Positions 12,640 to 25,300 of a stretch of 64,000 bases of DNA are shown piece by piece. The notes beneath the pieces are model-generated. The model saw nothing but the letters and a program-made list of their open reading frames with translations, made no database searches and was not told the origin of the DNA. Source of the stretch: Paraphysomonas bandaiensis (lineage: Eukaryota; Chrysophyceae); NCBI GenBank assembly GCA_965644295.1, contig CBFFRP010000407.1, positions 1 through 64,000 of the forward strand. Direction: 5' to 3'. Both the position numbers and the translations under genes were made by a program. Numbering within the stretch: the stretch's first letter is position 1; each line of letters begins with the position of its first letter.

Positions 12640-13180
12640 CTCAAGCTCCGAAAGAATGAGCTGTTCCATCAACAAAGTTGGACTGGCACCTTTTCGTGGT
12701 GTTCTGGGGGGAATAAGCACCGGAGATATATCTCCGGGAAACTAACGTGAGCCGCATATATATAGTCAGCAGATATTCTTTTGCCAAACGCTTTTGTGGT
12801 ACAAAGGACACTATTTAGTGTCACTTGTGTAGATATCTTTGGGCCTTGACGAACAAATCAGGTATCCGGGTTATTCACCTTCTTAAGGACTCAACCCCCT
12901 GAAGTTAGCAGGTGTCAAGTATATCAACATTCTGCTTGCTGACAGCGTCTGCTTTGAGCAATGGAGCGAAAGTAACTTCAGGGTGTTGAGTATATCAACA
13001 TTCTGCTTGCTGACAGCGTGCGTCTGCTTTGAGCAATGGAGCGAAAGTGGTTTCACCTTGGTGCTTGCGGTGATCCACAAGCAGCTTTCGTTGCATTAAA
13101 TAGTAAAATATCAGAGTTAAGCACTAGTTAGGTAAATTGTAATGCCCTATTAGTCCTGACTATTAGAAGCCTATTGATAG
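12640..13180 (+). mobile_element. Retroelement 3' region, family R, with internal tandem duplication
   Basis: Shares ordered blocks with 29533-30010 and 56200-56650 (both reversed). These are an 18-base perfect palindrome CCGGAGATATATCTCCGG (12720-12737), then AACTAACGTGAGCCGC, a segment around GGGCCTTGACGAA, CTTAAGGACTCAA, GAAGTTAGCAG, and the tail GCACCTTGGTGCTTGCGG. A piece of about 72 bases (TATATCAACATTCTGCTTGC to GAGCGAAAGT) is duplicated in tandem at about 12918-13048. There is no coding capacity. It ends near AGCCTATTGATAG, a decayed form of the usual CGCCTATTGCTA terminus. Confidence 0.7.
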
Positions 13181-13249
13181 TAACAAGACATTCACAACTA
13201 TTTTATTATATTGTCAACTTGTTATATTATATTATGTATTGTATTCAGT

Positions 13250-13560
13250 TTCCTTGTTTTTGTGTACTAGTAGGATTCTATTCAATTAATCTGTGATTAA
13301 ACGCGATATTGGAGGTGTGTCCAGCTTCAGGTTAGAAAATCGCATTAATCACTTAATCCATCATCTTAGACAAAATGACTTTAGCCAGAAAATGTCGTGG
13401 AAGTAGATTTTGCAGGGCCCAATGTAAGGACACCACACAAAAATTTACAACTTTTTTCAATTAAAAAGTGTTTCCACGTGGCTAACGAATATAGTACGTA
13501 CCATAAATACAACAATATATCATTATATTAATTCACTCTACAATGCATCGGTGGACTAGC
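13250..13560. repeat. Diverged block matching 55495-55745
   Basis: Same-orientation similarity covers words such as TTCAATTAATCTGTGATTAAA, AGGTGTGT, TAATCACTTAATCC, AACTTTTTTCAATTAAAA and ATTAATTCACT. It is the third collinear block shared between the 8.4-13.6 kb and 53.5-55.8 kb regions and marks an old segmental duplication wider than the Hsp20 core. It is non-coding. Confidence 0.6.
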
Positions 13561-13681
13561 GTAGAAACACTAATCAGCCACAAAAGTAACTGTGCAAACT
13601 TACAGGAGCCACATCATCCATGAGTTTATGTCACAAATAACATATGCATCCATAGTGTGTGGAACCAATGAATAAATACTA

Positions 13682-15642
13682 CTATATTTTTTCTAACGCC
13701 GCAGCACTAAGTCCTTCATAACAGGTTAGCCCATCGGAATTAACTGCATACTCGTTGGCACCACATGATATCAAATATTCGCCAATTTCAGCAAACCCAT
13801 ACGCGAAACAGTAATGCAAAGCGGTGTTGCCTTTCTTATTGCAACCCGACACTCGCGCTCCCCTTTCTACCAACATTTTACATACAGAAATATGTCCATT
13901 CTGACAGGCAACTATAAGTGGGGTATTTCCATTAGCATCAGCCATGTCAACATCGAACCCATTGGCCAATGCCTGTTCAATCTCCGAAAGCTTCTTGTGT
14001 CGTACCCAGCTCATAAATTGGTCAGTACTGTGCGGTATTAATACGTCGGTCTCTTGTATCTTTCGCTCATCTTCTACTATGCGGGCACTTGAAATTTTGC
14101 TTTCTCGGGCACTTTCTCGAGAGCTCTTCATTTCTGCCCGATCAGTTGCACCATCTGTTGAACGTCCAGATTTACGCGATGTCAGCCGAGTGGTTCCAAC
14201 CATGTCTTCATCCTTACGGGTGGTTAAACGAGTAGTACCAATCATTTCCTCGTCAGCATGGGCATAAGCTCCTTCAGACGAATCCCACATTCCCAAGCAA
14301 AATATGGCATGTCCCCCCCCACAACGAACCCACTTGATATATCTATCGTGCGGCAAATAGACGGGACTTGGACGCAAGACATTCACAGTTGAGTCAAATG
14401 ATTTCGTGTAGATATGATTTACTGGTGGGTTCTCGGACTCGACATACGGAACATCATCCGCAGGCTCGATTCCTAGCCACCCTCCGTCGCCGTAACCCCA
14501 TGTGTACAGCTCCCCATTAACCGTACGTGCAAACGACCAACTTGGTCCACAACACACATCGTCAATATCAACGCCTTCCGGAAACTCTACTTTACGAGGA
14601 GTGCGTAGGTTCATTGTGCTACCATTTCCACATTGTCCCTCCAAACCATATCCCCAGCTGTATACTACCCCATCTACTCCAATAGCTATAGTATGGAAGT
14701 CACCTGCAGCAATACTTCTAGCAGGGCGGCTCATAAAGTGTGGAATTTCATTGGGAGTGTGCTGGTTCTTCCGGCTGTCCAACACACCCAACCTGCATAT
14801 GGATATTACCATTGCACAAATTGCACGTATCTAAAATATACTATACGTATTGAAAAATAACATCTAATAGCTCAGTGGCAGTGATTAGAGTGGAAATGGC
14901 GCAAGGTCGCGAGTATGGTGCAATAATAGTACATACAATGTTTCGACCTGCCAAACCCGCCAGCCCCCCAGGAGTACACTCGACCTTCCACTGTTAGCAG
15001 ACAAGTGTGATTCCTACCGCATACTAATACCTTCGGCACTCTACGACTTATATCTGTTGTATCTACAGGCCGTGGCTCAAGAATAGACTCAGCTTTGATG
15101 GAAGTGCCAGTCTGGCCATTGCGATTGAGTCCCCACATATATATCCCCCCTGCTTTCGTCATAACCCCACTGTGTGATCCACCACAAACAATACTAACTA
15201 CTGGAGATCCCAATTTGTTACGATCGAGAGAACGGATCATTCGAGGGGAGTCCCAGGAGCTATCATCGCCCAAACCTAATTGACCGAGGTACCCTGTGCC
15301 CCAACTGAATACAAACCCACCATCCATTAATGCAATAATGTGCTTCCTTCCACAGGCAACTTGAATGCATTTAAGGGGATGATGTAATTCGATTGGGGTA
15401 AGCGAAGGAAACACACTCCCATTCAAAGTACCACAAATAGATAATTGTCCATCAACTTTGAGCACCACTGAGAATTGAGTGCCACATTGAATATCCTGCA
15501 CCTCATGGGGCTCCAGTGATTCGGTATCCGTCACTCCGAATTGAACAGGAACGTAGGGTGGACTGGACCGGTAGGCATAGCCTATACCAAGCTGCCCAAA
15601 GAAGTTACACCCGGTGCATAGCAATTCATCCTGTGTGCTCAT
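13682..15642 (-). CDS. RCC1-repeat protein with C-terminal ankyrin repeats, 601 residues
   Basis: Two exons (15642-14948 and 14792-13682) join in frame to restore a repeat, GFGRLGVLDSR. Residues 1 to about 400 contain about seven RCC1 blades, each with the typical W/G pattern: GCNFFGQLGIG, FSWGTGYLGQLGLGD, YMWGLNRNGQTG, YSWGAGGFGRLG, YSWGYGLEGQCGNG and YTWGYGDGGWLG. RCC1 propellers act in Ran exchange or as protein scaffolds; the blades alone do not tell which. Residues about 400-480 are a Ser/Arg/Asp-rich linker with a twofold repeat (GTTRLTTRKDED / GTTRLTSRKSGR). Residues about 495-590 hold two or three ankyrin repeats (GNTPLIVACQNGHISVCKML, then GNTALHYCFAYGF). It is head to head with the giant ciliary-type gene. 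Confidence 0.9.
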
Positions 15643-16391
15643 ACTCTACACTGCAGAGGGGAACTATTGCACACAAGAAGAAAGGCTGTCACTTACTGTT
15701 AACCGAGAGAGGGATGATGTAGTGAGCTAATGTGCTCGTATTATATTTACGTTATGTGCCGTGTACAGCGTTTGCAGCATACAATCGGCGTGTTGAGATC
15801 ATTGGTGAGTGATACTGTACGCTGTCGTATACATATACACGAAATACATCCGCCATCTACTGGTACTGTATGATCATCCTGCTGTACATCTGGACAGCAT
15901 TGAATCACAGTATCTTCCTGGCACCATGTGGTACAGTGGTACAAATACAGCAGTTGTATTATCAATGGAATACCGGAATACTGTTGTATACATGACACAT
16001 GAAACTGGTACAGTACAAGAGTACGTGGTTTAATAATACGTATGTATTACTACTGTATTTGATGAAACTGATATCTCTGCTCTGTATACGCCCACTACAC
16101 TGGAAGCTGCTGTTGGAATACATCGCAGAGCATACCGCGTCCGAGTAGGCTTCGTAGTATACTCTGCTGTGTAGTACCTCCATGATGTGAAGTGTCCATG
16201 ATCAACTTCTTGAAACATTCTCACATTCATGTCGACATGATGGCCATTGAGTTCATTAAACATTCAATTTCATTCGACGGGTGGAGTGTTTATGTTGTGT
16301 GGTGAATCTGTTTTAATGAAAGGGTTCTTCGTTCATCGGTAGTTGTGTTTGTTAATTAGCGTCCTCAGGGCACCCTTATCAACCTTATAAC
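15643..16391. promoter_or_regulatory. Divergent promoter region, RCC1 gene / CCDC180-like gene
   Basis: These 749 bases lie between two opposed start codons. They are dense in GTATAC and CTGTAC words and contain TACTGGTA at 15858-15865 and ACTGGTA at 16004-16010, words shared with the divergent promoters at 5.9 kb and 61.3 kb. Several short frames on both strands are by-products of this low-complexity composition. No TATA box is assigned. Confidence 0.5.
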
Positions 16392-19300
16392 ATGCAAGAG
16401 GCCTCATGTACTTGCGCTTCTGATGTCAGATGTCCGCATGACATTACTGTCAAATTTGAAACAGAGGCAGATAATCTGGAGCGGGTATTTATAATTAAAT
16501 TGAAGGTGTGAGATATCTCAAGACCGTTTGTTGCATAGGTTATTGACCGCATGCTGAGTAGATTTGATAAGACTACACTACAAGAGTATATTCGAGATGA
16601 TGGGCGAGATGGATTGATTCGGCAACACAAATTGCCCAAGAAGCTCTATGGGTCGAAAAGCGCGTTGATCTCTGTGTAAGTAACGTTGACTGTGACATGA
16701 GTCATTTTTATTGTGTGCTCGCTTTATCAGTGATGATCATCGTAATGATATAAACCTACCAAATGTGGCTCCAATTCACCTCCTAACCACACCAAATCGA
16801 CCAAAGACAGCAGATTCTCTGTTCCACTCGCATTCGAGGCCAACTCCAGACTTGAAGAGGAAAGTTACCCACCTTGTCGATTCTTATGGCAATAAGAAGA
16901 TAAAACATGCCTGGCAATCTAAAAGTTCTAAAATATCGAGCCCTACGATAAAGTCGCCTTATATTTCTGACCCCAAGAAGTTTGTTGGGAAACATAGTAG
17001 AGCGCCCTCTATACAGAAAGCGAGAGCAGTTCCAAGCCCGATTGTGTCCTCTGAGCGATGCTTGTCCATGGAAGGTAACATGGAGGAGGATGACTTGACG
17101 AGTTGGAGTGTACAAGGAGGTCGGACACTGGTTAGTGAACTCCCATCGGAGGCGGGAATTCCAGTGTCTTTGAATCACATTATTGATACGTTTATCAGAA
17201 AAACGTTACCGTGGCAGGTAAGGATGCAATGTGCTTTATTATGTACATTGAAGTGACGTAATTAGACATGAAATTAGTTTCTTTTCTCCACCTATACGTT
17301 TCTTATACATTACATCACGATACCAGGCTGTGTTGTGTTGTAAAGCTATTGAGAGTCTAAGAGAACAACGCACTACTTACATCAATGCTGTCTACGACAA
17401 ATTCATACAGAACATGGTAAATAAACTCGCGGAAAAAGTGGACGAATTTGTAACCTCGAAGTGCAATGAAGTTGACGGTTGGGGCACTAAGGAGCTTGCC
17501 CGTTGGGATGCTAAGCAAAAGAGTCTCAAAGCAGAAGTTTCCGAGTTTCTGAGCGAAGATGTGAAACGACAAAGGGAGAGAGATTGCCGACATGCGCGTG
17601 CGCAGGGAGACAGAGACTTGTTTTTGGCAAGAGAAATCGAGAGAATTGAGAAAGAAAGTGCTCAAAAACAGCTTTTAGATGCAGAGTTGCTGTGTAATTC
17701 AGAAAAACGACTGGACACAAGAATGCTAAAGGTAGGATGTACTCCTGGTCCGATCAATTCGGTAACCCATGTGATTCACCTGTGCTTCCACTCTCATACC
17801 AATACATATTAGTCTTCTTGGAATTTAAAAATAGTTCTGGTACTTATGAATGGTATTTGGTATACACTTGTTATTGTTATCGGCTTCTCTTGCCCTTGAC
17901 ATCAGTAGATTAGGAAAAAACTATGATAGTACGCGCTGCCTTGCAATCGAACCTTCTGGTTTGAATGGTGCTTGTATCGAGTTTTTGTGACTCTTACTTT
18001 ATCACTTATTGTGTGTGTTCAGGTGACGATTAGTTCAGCCCAAACCCGAGCCGCTGCCCAGGAGACGGTTCTCCACCGAAACGTTATCAAAAATAAAGAA
18101 GCTGCTCATGAATGGCTTAGGTGTGTTGCAGACAATGCTGTCACAGCGTCATACATTGAAGATGGTATGTTGAGATTCTTGAAGACTTTTCGAAAGGATA
18201 AGAAGAAAGTATTTGAGTACTTAAAATCTACACGAGAGGAGTATGAAAAGCAATGTACTGATATGATAGAGAAAATTAATGAGTTCTGTGCCGGTGTCAC
18301 GTCACAGGCATCCGATCATGTACTGCGAGAGCGGCTTATATCCAGAGCATTTACGACGTATCTTGTTGATATCCACTGTCGAAAGGAAGGGTTGAATCCC
18401 AGACAGACACAGGCAGATGCTGTGTACTGCCAAAAACGGGCTGAAAGGATGGAACGCTGTACTATCAACAGGCGTCTGCAGATGATGGCCTTTTTTGATG
18501 AAAAACGCGTTGAATTATGCGGTCGGATTCAGAAGCAATTCGATGATGCCACTGATGCCTTATTAGGAAACTTGCGCACCAGGGACGCCGAAGTAGAGTC
18601 GTATCTCACGGACATCAACAAAACATTTCGTAAATATGTTCAATACTCATGCAATAGAAGACGACACTTACTCACAACGAACGTTACCAAGCGTAAAAAT
18701 TTTTTCCGATTTGAGGATGAGTGCTTATCGGAAATGGGATCATTAGTGGGTAATATGCGGTATGAGATGGATACTGCTTGGAGGAATGAGCATTTACGGG
18801 CGTTGCACATCAGCAACGCCTCCACAGAACGTCTCAATGACCTCTACGATAATTTTAGAACAATGTTACGAACGGCTTATCAGAATATGAGCTGCAACCT
18901 GGAGGGAGATAACAGCAACGTTGCGTGGGTGGCTGATTCAGAATTGAAACTGAAGATGAAAGATGAGGAACGAAAATTTTCTGTCTTGCAATCACGTCGA
19001 ATGATCAACCAAAAATGGATAGGTGTTCTTTCTAGAGGGATCAAAGAGATAATTGATGTCGTCGAAGAAGTATCTAACATTCCAACTCCTAGTGCTACTG
19101 AAGTGAACGATGATGAAGCTTGGACAACTGCGTACGTTCGATGCAGTGAAGAATGTGAAGCAATATCTAAAGTCTTCTTTGACTGTCATAAGCAAAGAAA
19201 AGAGAAGGAAATGGGTATTCTCTCTACAACATACTCTTCTCAAAGAGACTACGTAGATAACACGTGGAAACATAATGTTATGGCTATGAATAGTACGTTG

Positions 19301-22300
19301 TTCAAAGAAGTGAAACTATTTTTTGAAAATTATTGTGAAGCGAAAGATAGGATAAACGAAATGAATCTCAGGCACGAAATCGAAGCATATTGCTATGAAC
19401 AAGCGTCAATAGGTCGACTGGATGCTTTTTGGGAGGAAACGGAACAGCGTAACGAGAAGTTTTCTGAAGAACTTAGGGAGACTCTTCGTAATATTATTGT
19501 TCGTATGGATCAATCCACACACAAGTTCAATCATGCCTTCGAGCCTCCAGGAAAATCCCATTTCAGTGTCGTTGAGAGTGGAGCTTACGATTCTCTGGGG
19601 GATGCCTACAGCCGCGGTACTGTCTACGATGTAATGAAAGGTAAACTAAATAATGAGAACACTTTCCCATCTGATGAGAGAAGAGAGCACATTTTGTCTG
19701 CACTTCAGCATGACAAGATTCATGTGGACAAGTTATTTGATGATGATAAGATGAAAGTTGGTGGAAGTGATAATGGGAAAACTGACGTTATAGATAACTC
19801 GGTACCGGAAAAGATGTTCACATCTGTGAATGATATGCTACGCCACTGCATTGACAGTCTACAGACATCGCGAGTGCGACTCTTTTTTAAACACATCAAA
19901 AGTGAACTCCAAACACTAGAGGCCAAGGCTTCGATACGGACGTCATTGAGAGTTAACACTATGTTGCCAGTATATAACAGGAAGAACCAAAATACTTTGC
20001 CCAATACGAAGAGCTCTAGTCCCGTGTACGCCACACCCATTAACAAAGCGTGTGCAATCATGAGATCAACTCTTGACAAGCTCATTATGAGTGGTAAACT
20101 GGTTGATCAGATCGTAGATATGTTCGGATTCAAGCGGATGGTATCTCAGAATCAAAGTGATGGCAATGTATTCACAGACTGTGTAATGGCGGACTTGTAC
20201 CAGGCTTTCTCTGTTTCTTTTTCGATGAATACTATGTCTCATGTGGCAGTATGTAGTCAACGTATTGACAACCATCAACTGTACGATTACCTACGAAGTA
20301 ATATGAAGCAGCTGCTTCTGGTCAGTGCACATGTGGTACTGCTTTTAGCATCTCGTATTGTGGACAACTTTGAAGATTCGCCGCATGAATTTGCTCATAT
20401 GCAAGGAGCAACTTTTACACTACCCTCACATATTGGACTTGAAGATATGCTGGACTGCGAGTGCACGTGGGCACTGTGTGCACTGGATGTCGATGAGGAT
20501 CATTTTGATGAACATCCTGATTCGGGACACACCCAAGTACTAATGGATCCTGATAAATATGCTAGTGAAAAGCGTTTCGCTGGTGGAACAGTCAATCCGG
20601 AAAACAAATCGCGACATTCCAAAGACAAAATAATAAATGTATTCCGCGAATTTTATTCTAAGCAGGAGAGTAGATTGATGCGTACGGATGACATAAGGCA
20701 CGAGACTCACCAATCTATGGATGAAAACAATACACTTTCCCCCATTAACTTACACATGTCATCTGAGCAAGCCGCTCTGAAAATGCAGAGTGCGGGACTG
20801 CCTGATGCAGATATTTGTGTTCTACTATCTCTGCTAAGCGATGACTCTCCGTGTGGCGAGAATCTGTTTGATATGTCTGCTGAGACTCTTGGTAGATGCT
20901 TTAAAATATGGAGAGTAACATCATATATGTCGCTATACACTTCCGCAATGAACAGCATTGATTGTGCCACTGTAAAAATGGATGATTCAAGTGCGCTCGC
21001 GTTAGGTGATTATACTACAATTGAGTCGACGTTGCACAAGCATGATACATATTTACGTGATATGAAGTCCACTACAGATAATGGGGAAATTAAGGTGGCT
21101 TGTATGTCTCCATTTGATGCTGTTGGAAAGCTCGTCCGTTGCCTAGGTAGCATTGATGGTTTACCGTTATCGTTTCTTCAATGCGAATGCTTTTCGGCTT
21201 CTGGTGGAGGCTTTCTGTGTGATCCATGGTTGACTGAACCAACTTTTTATATCCAGGGGTTGAGGTATTCCCGCTTATCTGGGCCAATTAGGGATTACAT
21301 TTTAAACGGTTTACTGTGGGGTTATGAAGCACGTGCCGCTCACCCTGCATTAGCTCGAGCTAAGTGTTCTCAACTGACACCAAAGTTTGATTCCAAAGCG
21401 TACGAAGACATGCTTAAACTCAACGAAGGATCCAAAAATGACCCTATTCCCGTAGAGTTGTTACGTGGATACTGTGTGAAGTCGAACAGTGAATCACAGC
21501 AAACATACACTCAAATGCAGTTGACAATGCGTTTCTGGGCGGCATTTCGTGAAGACGGAATTGTTGTCGATGATAGGGAGAAAGTCACGTTGGTTTCATC
21601 TATGTCACGATCTCGAAAGCAGAGCATAATGAAAGACAAGTGTGATGATGATGACTCACCATTTCCGTCGGAATTACTAGCTTCTTTGCCTCGACAATCG
21701 GATGGGGAAGGCCCCATGACTCCACTGGGAAAGGACACGAAATCGGTCGTCGAACTACTGGAAGTAGGAGATAGTGTGGATAGCTTTACTGATATGATTG
21801 GAGATATTTCCAATCCAACTTCTAATTTTTTGTCTTCTAATTTTGAGGACTCTGCTGGGTTAGTGGTTGAGCCTATACCTGTAGAATCTAGACGAGACCT
21901 TTTGGCTGCATCTATTGAACCAGAACAACCGCTTCATCACCCTCTGAAGAGTGTGCACTGCATTTGGTGTATGCGGTCTGTACGTCTGAAAGTGGATCAG
22001 ATTAATGATATGATAGTCCTTTCTCGTGAAAGTGATGAGAGCACCGAGAAAGAAAAAGCAGCCAGTTCGATGAAGAATATGGGCATAACACAAGCATATT
22101 TTGGAGCTGAGCATTACCCTTCATTGTATGAACTTCGCCGTCGAATTGAGCTGTCATTATTATATCAATACTGCGGCGAGGCCTACATGAATAACAACAC
22201 CGATCTTCTTTTTGTGCACTATGATTCTAAAGGTGGTGCCGAGAACGGAATGTCGGAATACTGGAAGCAGCTGTCTGTGAAACGGCTATCGCGGATGCAT

Positions 22301-25300
22301 ATGTTTACAACCACATTTCGGGGGTTTATGTTTGACCATTGGAATGGATTGATGCATGAGTTTCGTAAAGAGAGGCATTTATATCGTGTGAAAGCCCAGC
22401 AAGAGTTGTTTGCTACTTTCAAAAAGTATATGCAAGCATATAAGTCAGAAACTCTTCGACAGCGATCGGCGTTGAAAGAACTGTATGATCATATAATGAG
22501 TCAAATGAGAATTGAAGAGTCAAGTGACAAAGCAATGTGTACTGATATTACTCATTTCTATGATTATAGTACAAAGCTATTCGTAGCAACGTTGCAATTT
22601 GTGCTGAATGGTTACAAGAAGTCGAAAATTGCTTATCTTCAAATGAATATGGGTGTATATGAGAAGAAAAAAATGTTGTTGAGTAGAGTACATGAACGCT
22701 GCCGAGATGCGATTACCACCTTGTGTTTACGACAAACTGACTCGTTTCGAGATAGTGTTATCGTATATCAGCGCGACAACGTAAGGGCTTCTGCTGGGGC
22801 TGGGTATGTAAGATACCAAACGTTTGCAGGTATTGTGATGCGACAGTGACAGCACTCTATTGATATTTGTACAGATGCGATAGCGAAGTTAAAAAACAAA
22901 TTTTTAACAACGATTTCGAAAGCTTGGCGACATATAAATAATGAAGTGATCAAGTCTCTTGATCATTTTGAAACTTTGCTAGGAGATCTATTAGTCAAGT
23001 GGTATGACAGCGAAAAAGAGTGTCAAGAAGCGGCGAAAAGCGACAACCTTTTGTTCAGTGCAGAAATTAAGGTGTCCTTAGACAATGTGCGGTCGCAGTT
23101 TGCCTCCGATATCAAGCGCGTTTTAGGGATGTACAAGAAGTGGGAAAGTGTAATAGTAAGTGAAATTATCGAATCTCGAGTAACTGAAGAAGGTTATGTG
23201 CTTCGCGGTGGAGGGGATGGAATGCGTGCTATTAATTCAGTTGATGGTTCTAGCATGGGAGAGGGCGGTAGTACCGCAACGGATTCTGTGAGCGCAATGC
23301 AGGTATCACCAAGGACAAGAGACTCTTCTAACCGTTTCGAAATTGGTAATGACCCGCAGCGACACAGTCACTTGGCGACCATTCGAAGCCATTTACGAAA
23401 GGCGTGCAGTGCAGCACATAAGGCACTTCATGCCGAGCAGAAGCAACTTATTTTGTTTGTGAAAGACAACAGAAAGAAGAGGTATAAAGTAACTAAAATA
23501 TTTCAATGTACATGTTCCTGATAAACTTCCTTGACTATCATATTTCACGTGCATATACATATTGCCAATCTATTTCTTTGGGATTATAGTAATGTATAAC
23601 TTTACTCGTAGGAGCACACGACAAGACGAATTGTGTGCTCAAGCCGACGAGATTCGTAAAAATTGGGAGATAATACAAAAAGATTTGCTCGACATGGTGT
23701 CTTTGTTTGTACTTGACACCAAAGTAGCACGGGCGGATTTGTCTGTGGAGCTGTGGGCCCAGTCTGAAAAGTTGAGGAAGGTAGAGAAACAGAGAATAGA
23801 ATCTGTCCGATCTCGTATTCGTGGAGATTTTTTGTCTTCTATATCCAGAGAGCTGTTATCTTATGACAACATGGACCGTAAAGCATATGATTCGTTTGAG
23901 ACTGAGATCGGGCTAATATTGAGAGGCGCGAAAATGGAAATGATTGATAGCATGGATCTGAAGCCTTCTCCACTAAAGGCTTTCATGCGAGAGCTCAAGT
24001 CACAACCCTACACAATACTTGATACACTGAAAAAGTATGCTGCAAAGTTTCTAAAGAGATATGGACCCTATGAGAGTGATGACTTGGTGTACCAAATGAT
24101 TCACACCGCTGAGAGGTACTCGCTCTGCCTTGATAGTGTCAAAAATTTGTGCTCCAATATTGTAGAGGAGTATCATATGGATAAGCGTCGCACTTTTCGA
24201 CGAATCAAGGAGGAATCGAATATAGATACAGCGATAGGTAGCCGTGTGCAGGTGACAGGAGTTTTGAATATACTTGTGGATACCGTGGTTGCGGAGTACG
24301 AGATTAAAGAAAATATATTATCAGAAGAGCTGCAAACACAACGGAGGAATCACGGGTTAGATCTCTCAATAAATGCGTTTTTGAATGCCAATAAGTTTCC
24401 TGGTATGTGTATGTAATACCCAAGGAAGAGTATATAACCATTGTTGTTAAACAGAGTCGTTTATGACATCAGCTGGAGAGTACCCCACTGAAGAGGACCT
24501 TCATATGTTCGGCCCCTGTAAACTGGTTGGAGAACACGAGCATCATGGCATGTGTGCAGCATGTGTTGCAGGACTGTACGCTACAATAAGCCGCAATGAT
24601 GTCATTGTCAAGGCGAAACTTGACGCTATATATACTCATATAGCAGTACTAAGGGCACGGGAAGACGGGGTGGATCGAGCGGCTTATTTGGAGCTTTATA
24701 GCAAAATGGACAGTGCACATGCTAGTATTAACAAAGAAGCGGCGGGCTTAAAAGATGAGCTGGTTGCCTCGCTGAAAACGGCTTGTGAATCCAGAGATGA
24801 GTTTTGTAGCACCAATTCTGTTTATGTTGAAGCCGCCCGAAGTATTAAAAATGTGGAGGAAATAGATATCGATGATGACACTGCGAGCCGCCAAAAACAA
24901 CGAGAAACAGCAGATCACAATGAAGTAATGGCCGAATTGCTTCGACGGACAGGTGTATCTAAACGAATGCTCAGCATGGTATCTGAACACGATGGTGAAA
25001 GCGGAGTAAGTAGTAGTCAGAACCAGAGCTGTTCGTTCCTCAGCCATTCGTTTTCGACGGATGACAACACTGTCCCATCATTAGGGTCATTTGGGAATTT
25101 GAATTATTCGTTTGGGAATATTATATCTAGTCCATCTAAGGAAGTTTCTAAGGAACAAAACGATGGCCATGTGTCTCTCCCTGTGGTGTACAGCGATTCA
25201 GGTGCAGATGATACTGGTTCTGCAGAAGAAAAAGAGTGTATTGGGGTTGCTCCAAGGTTTGCCGATGAAGTCGATGTTAGAGCCATTTCAACAAGTGATA

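Noticed and set aside
15795-16263. Several 70-85 codon frames on both strands in the RCC1/CCDC180 gap
   Set aside because: By-products of GTATAC-rich low-complexity promoter DNA; no motif and mutually overlapping.
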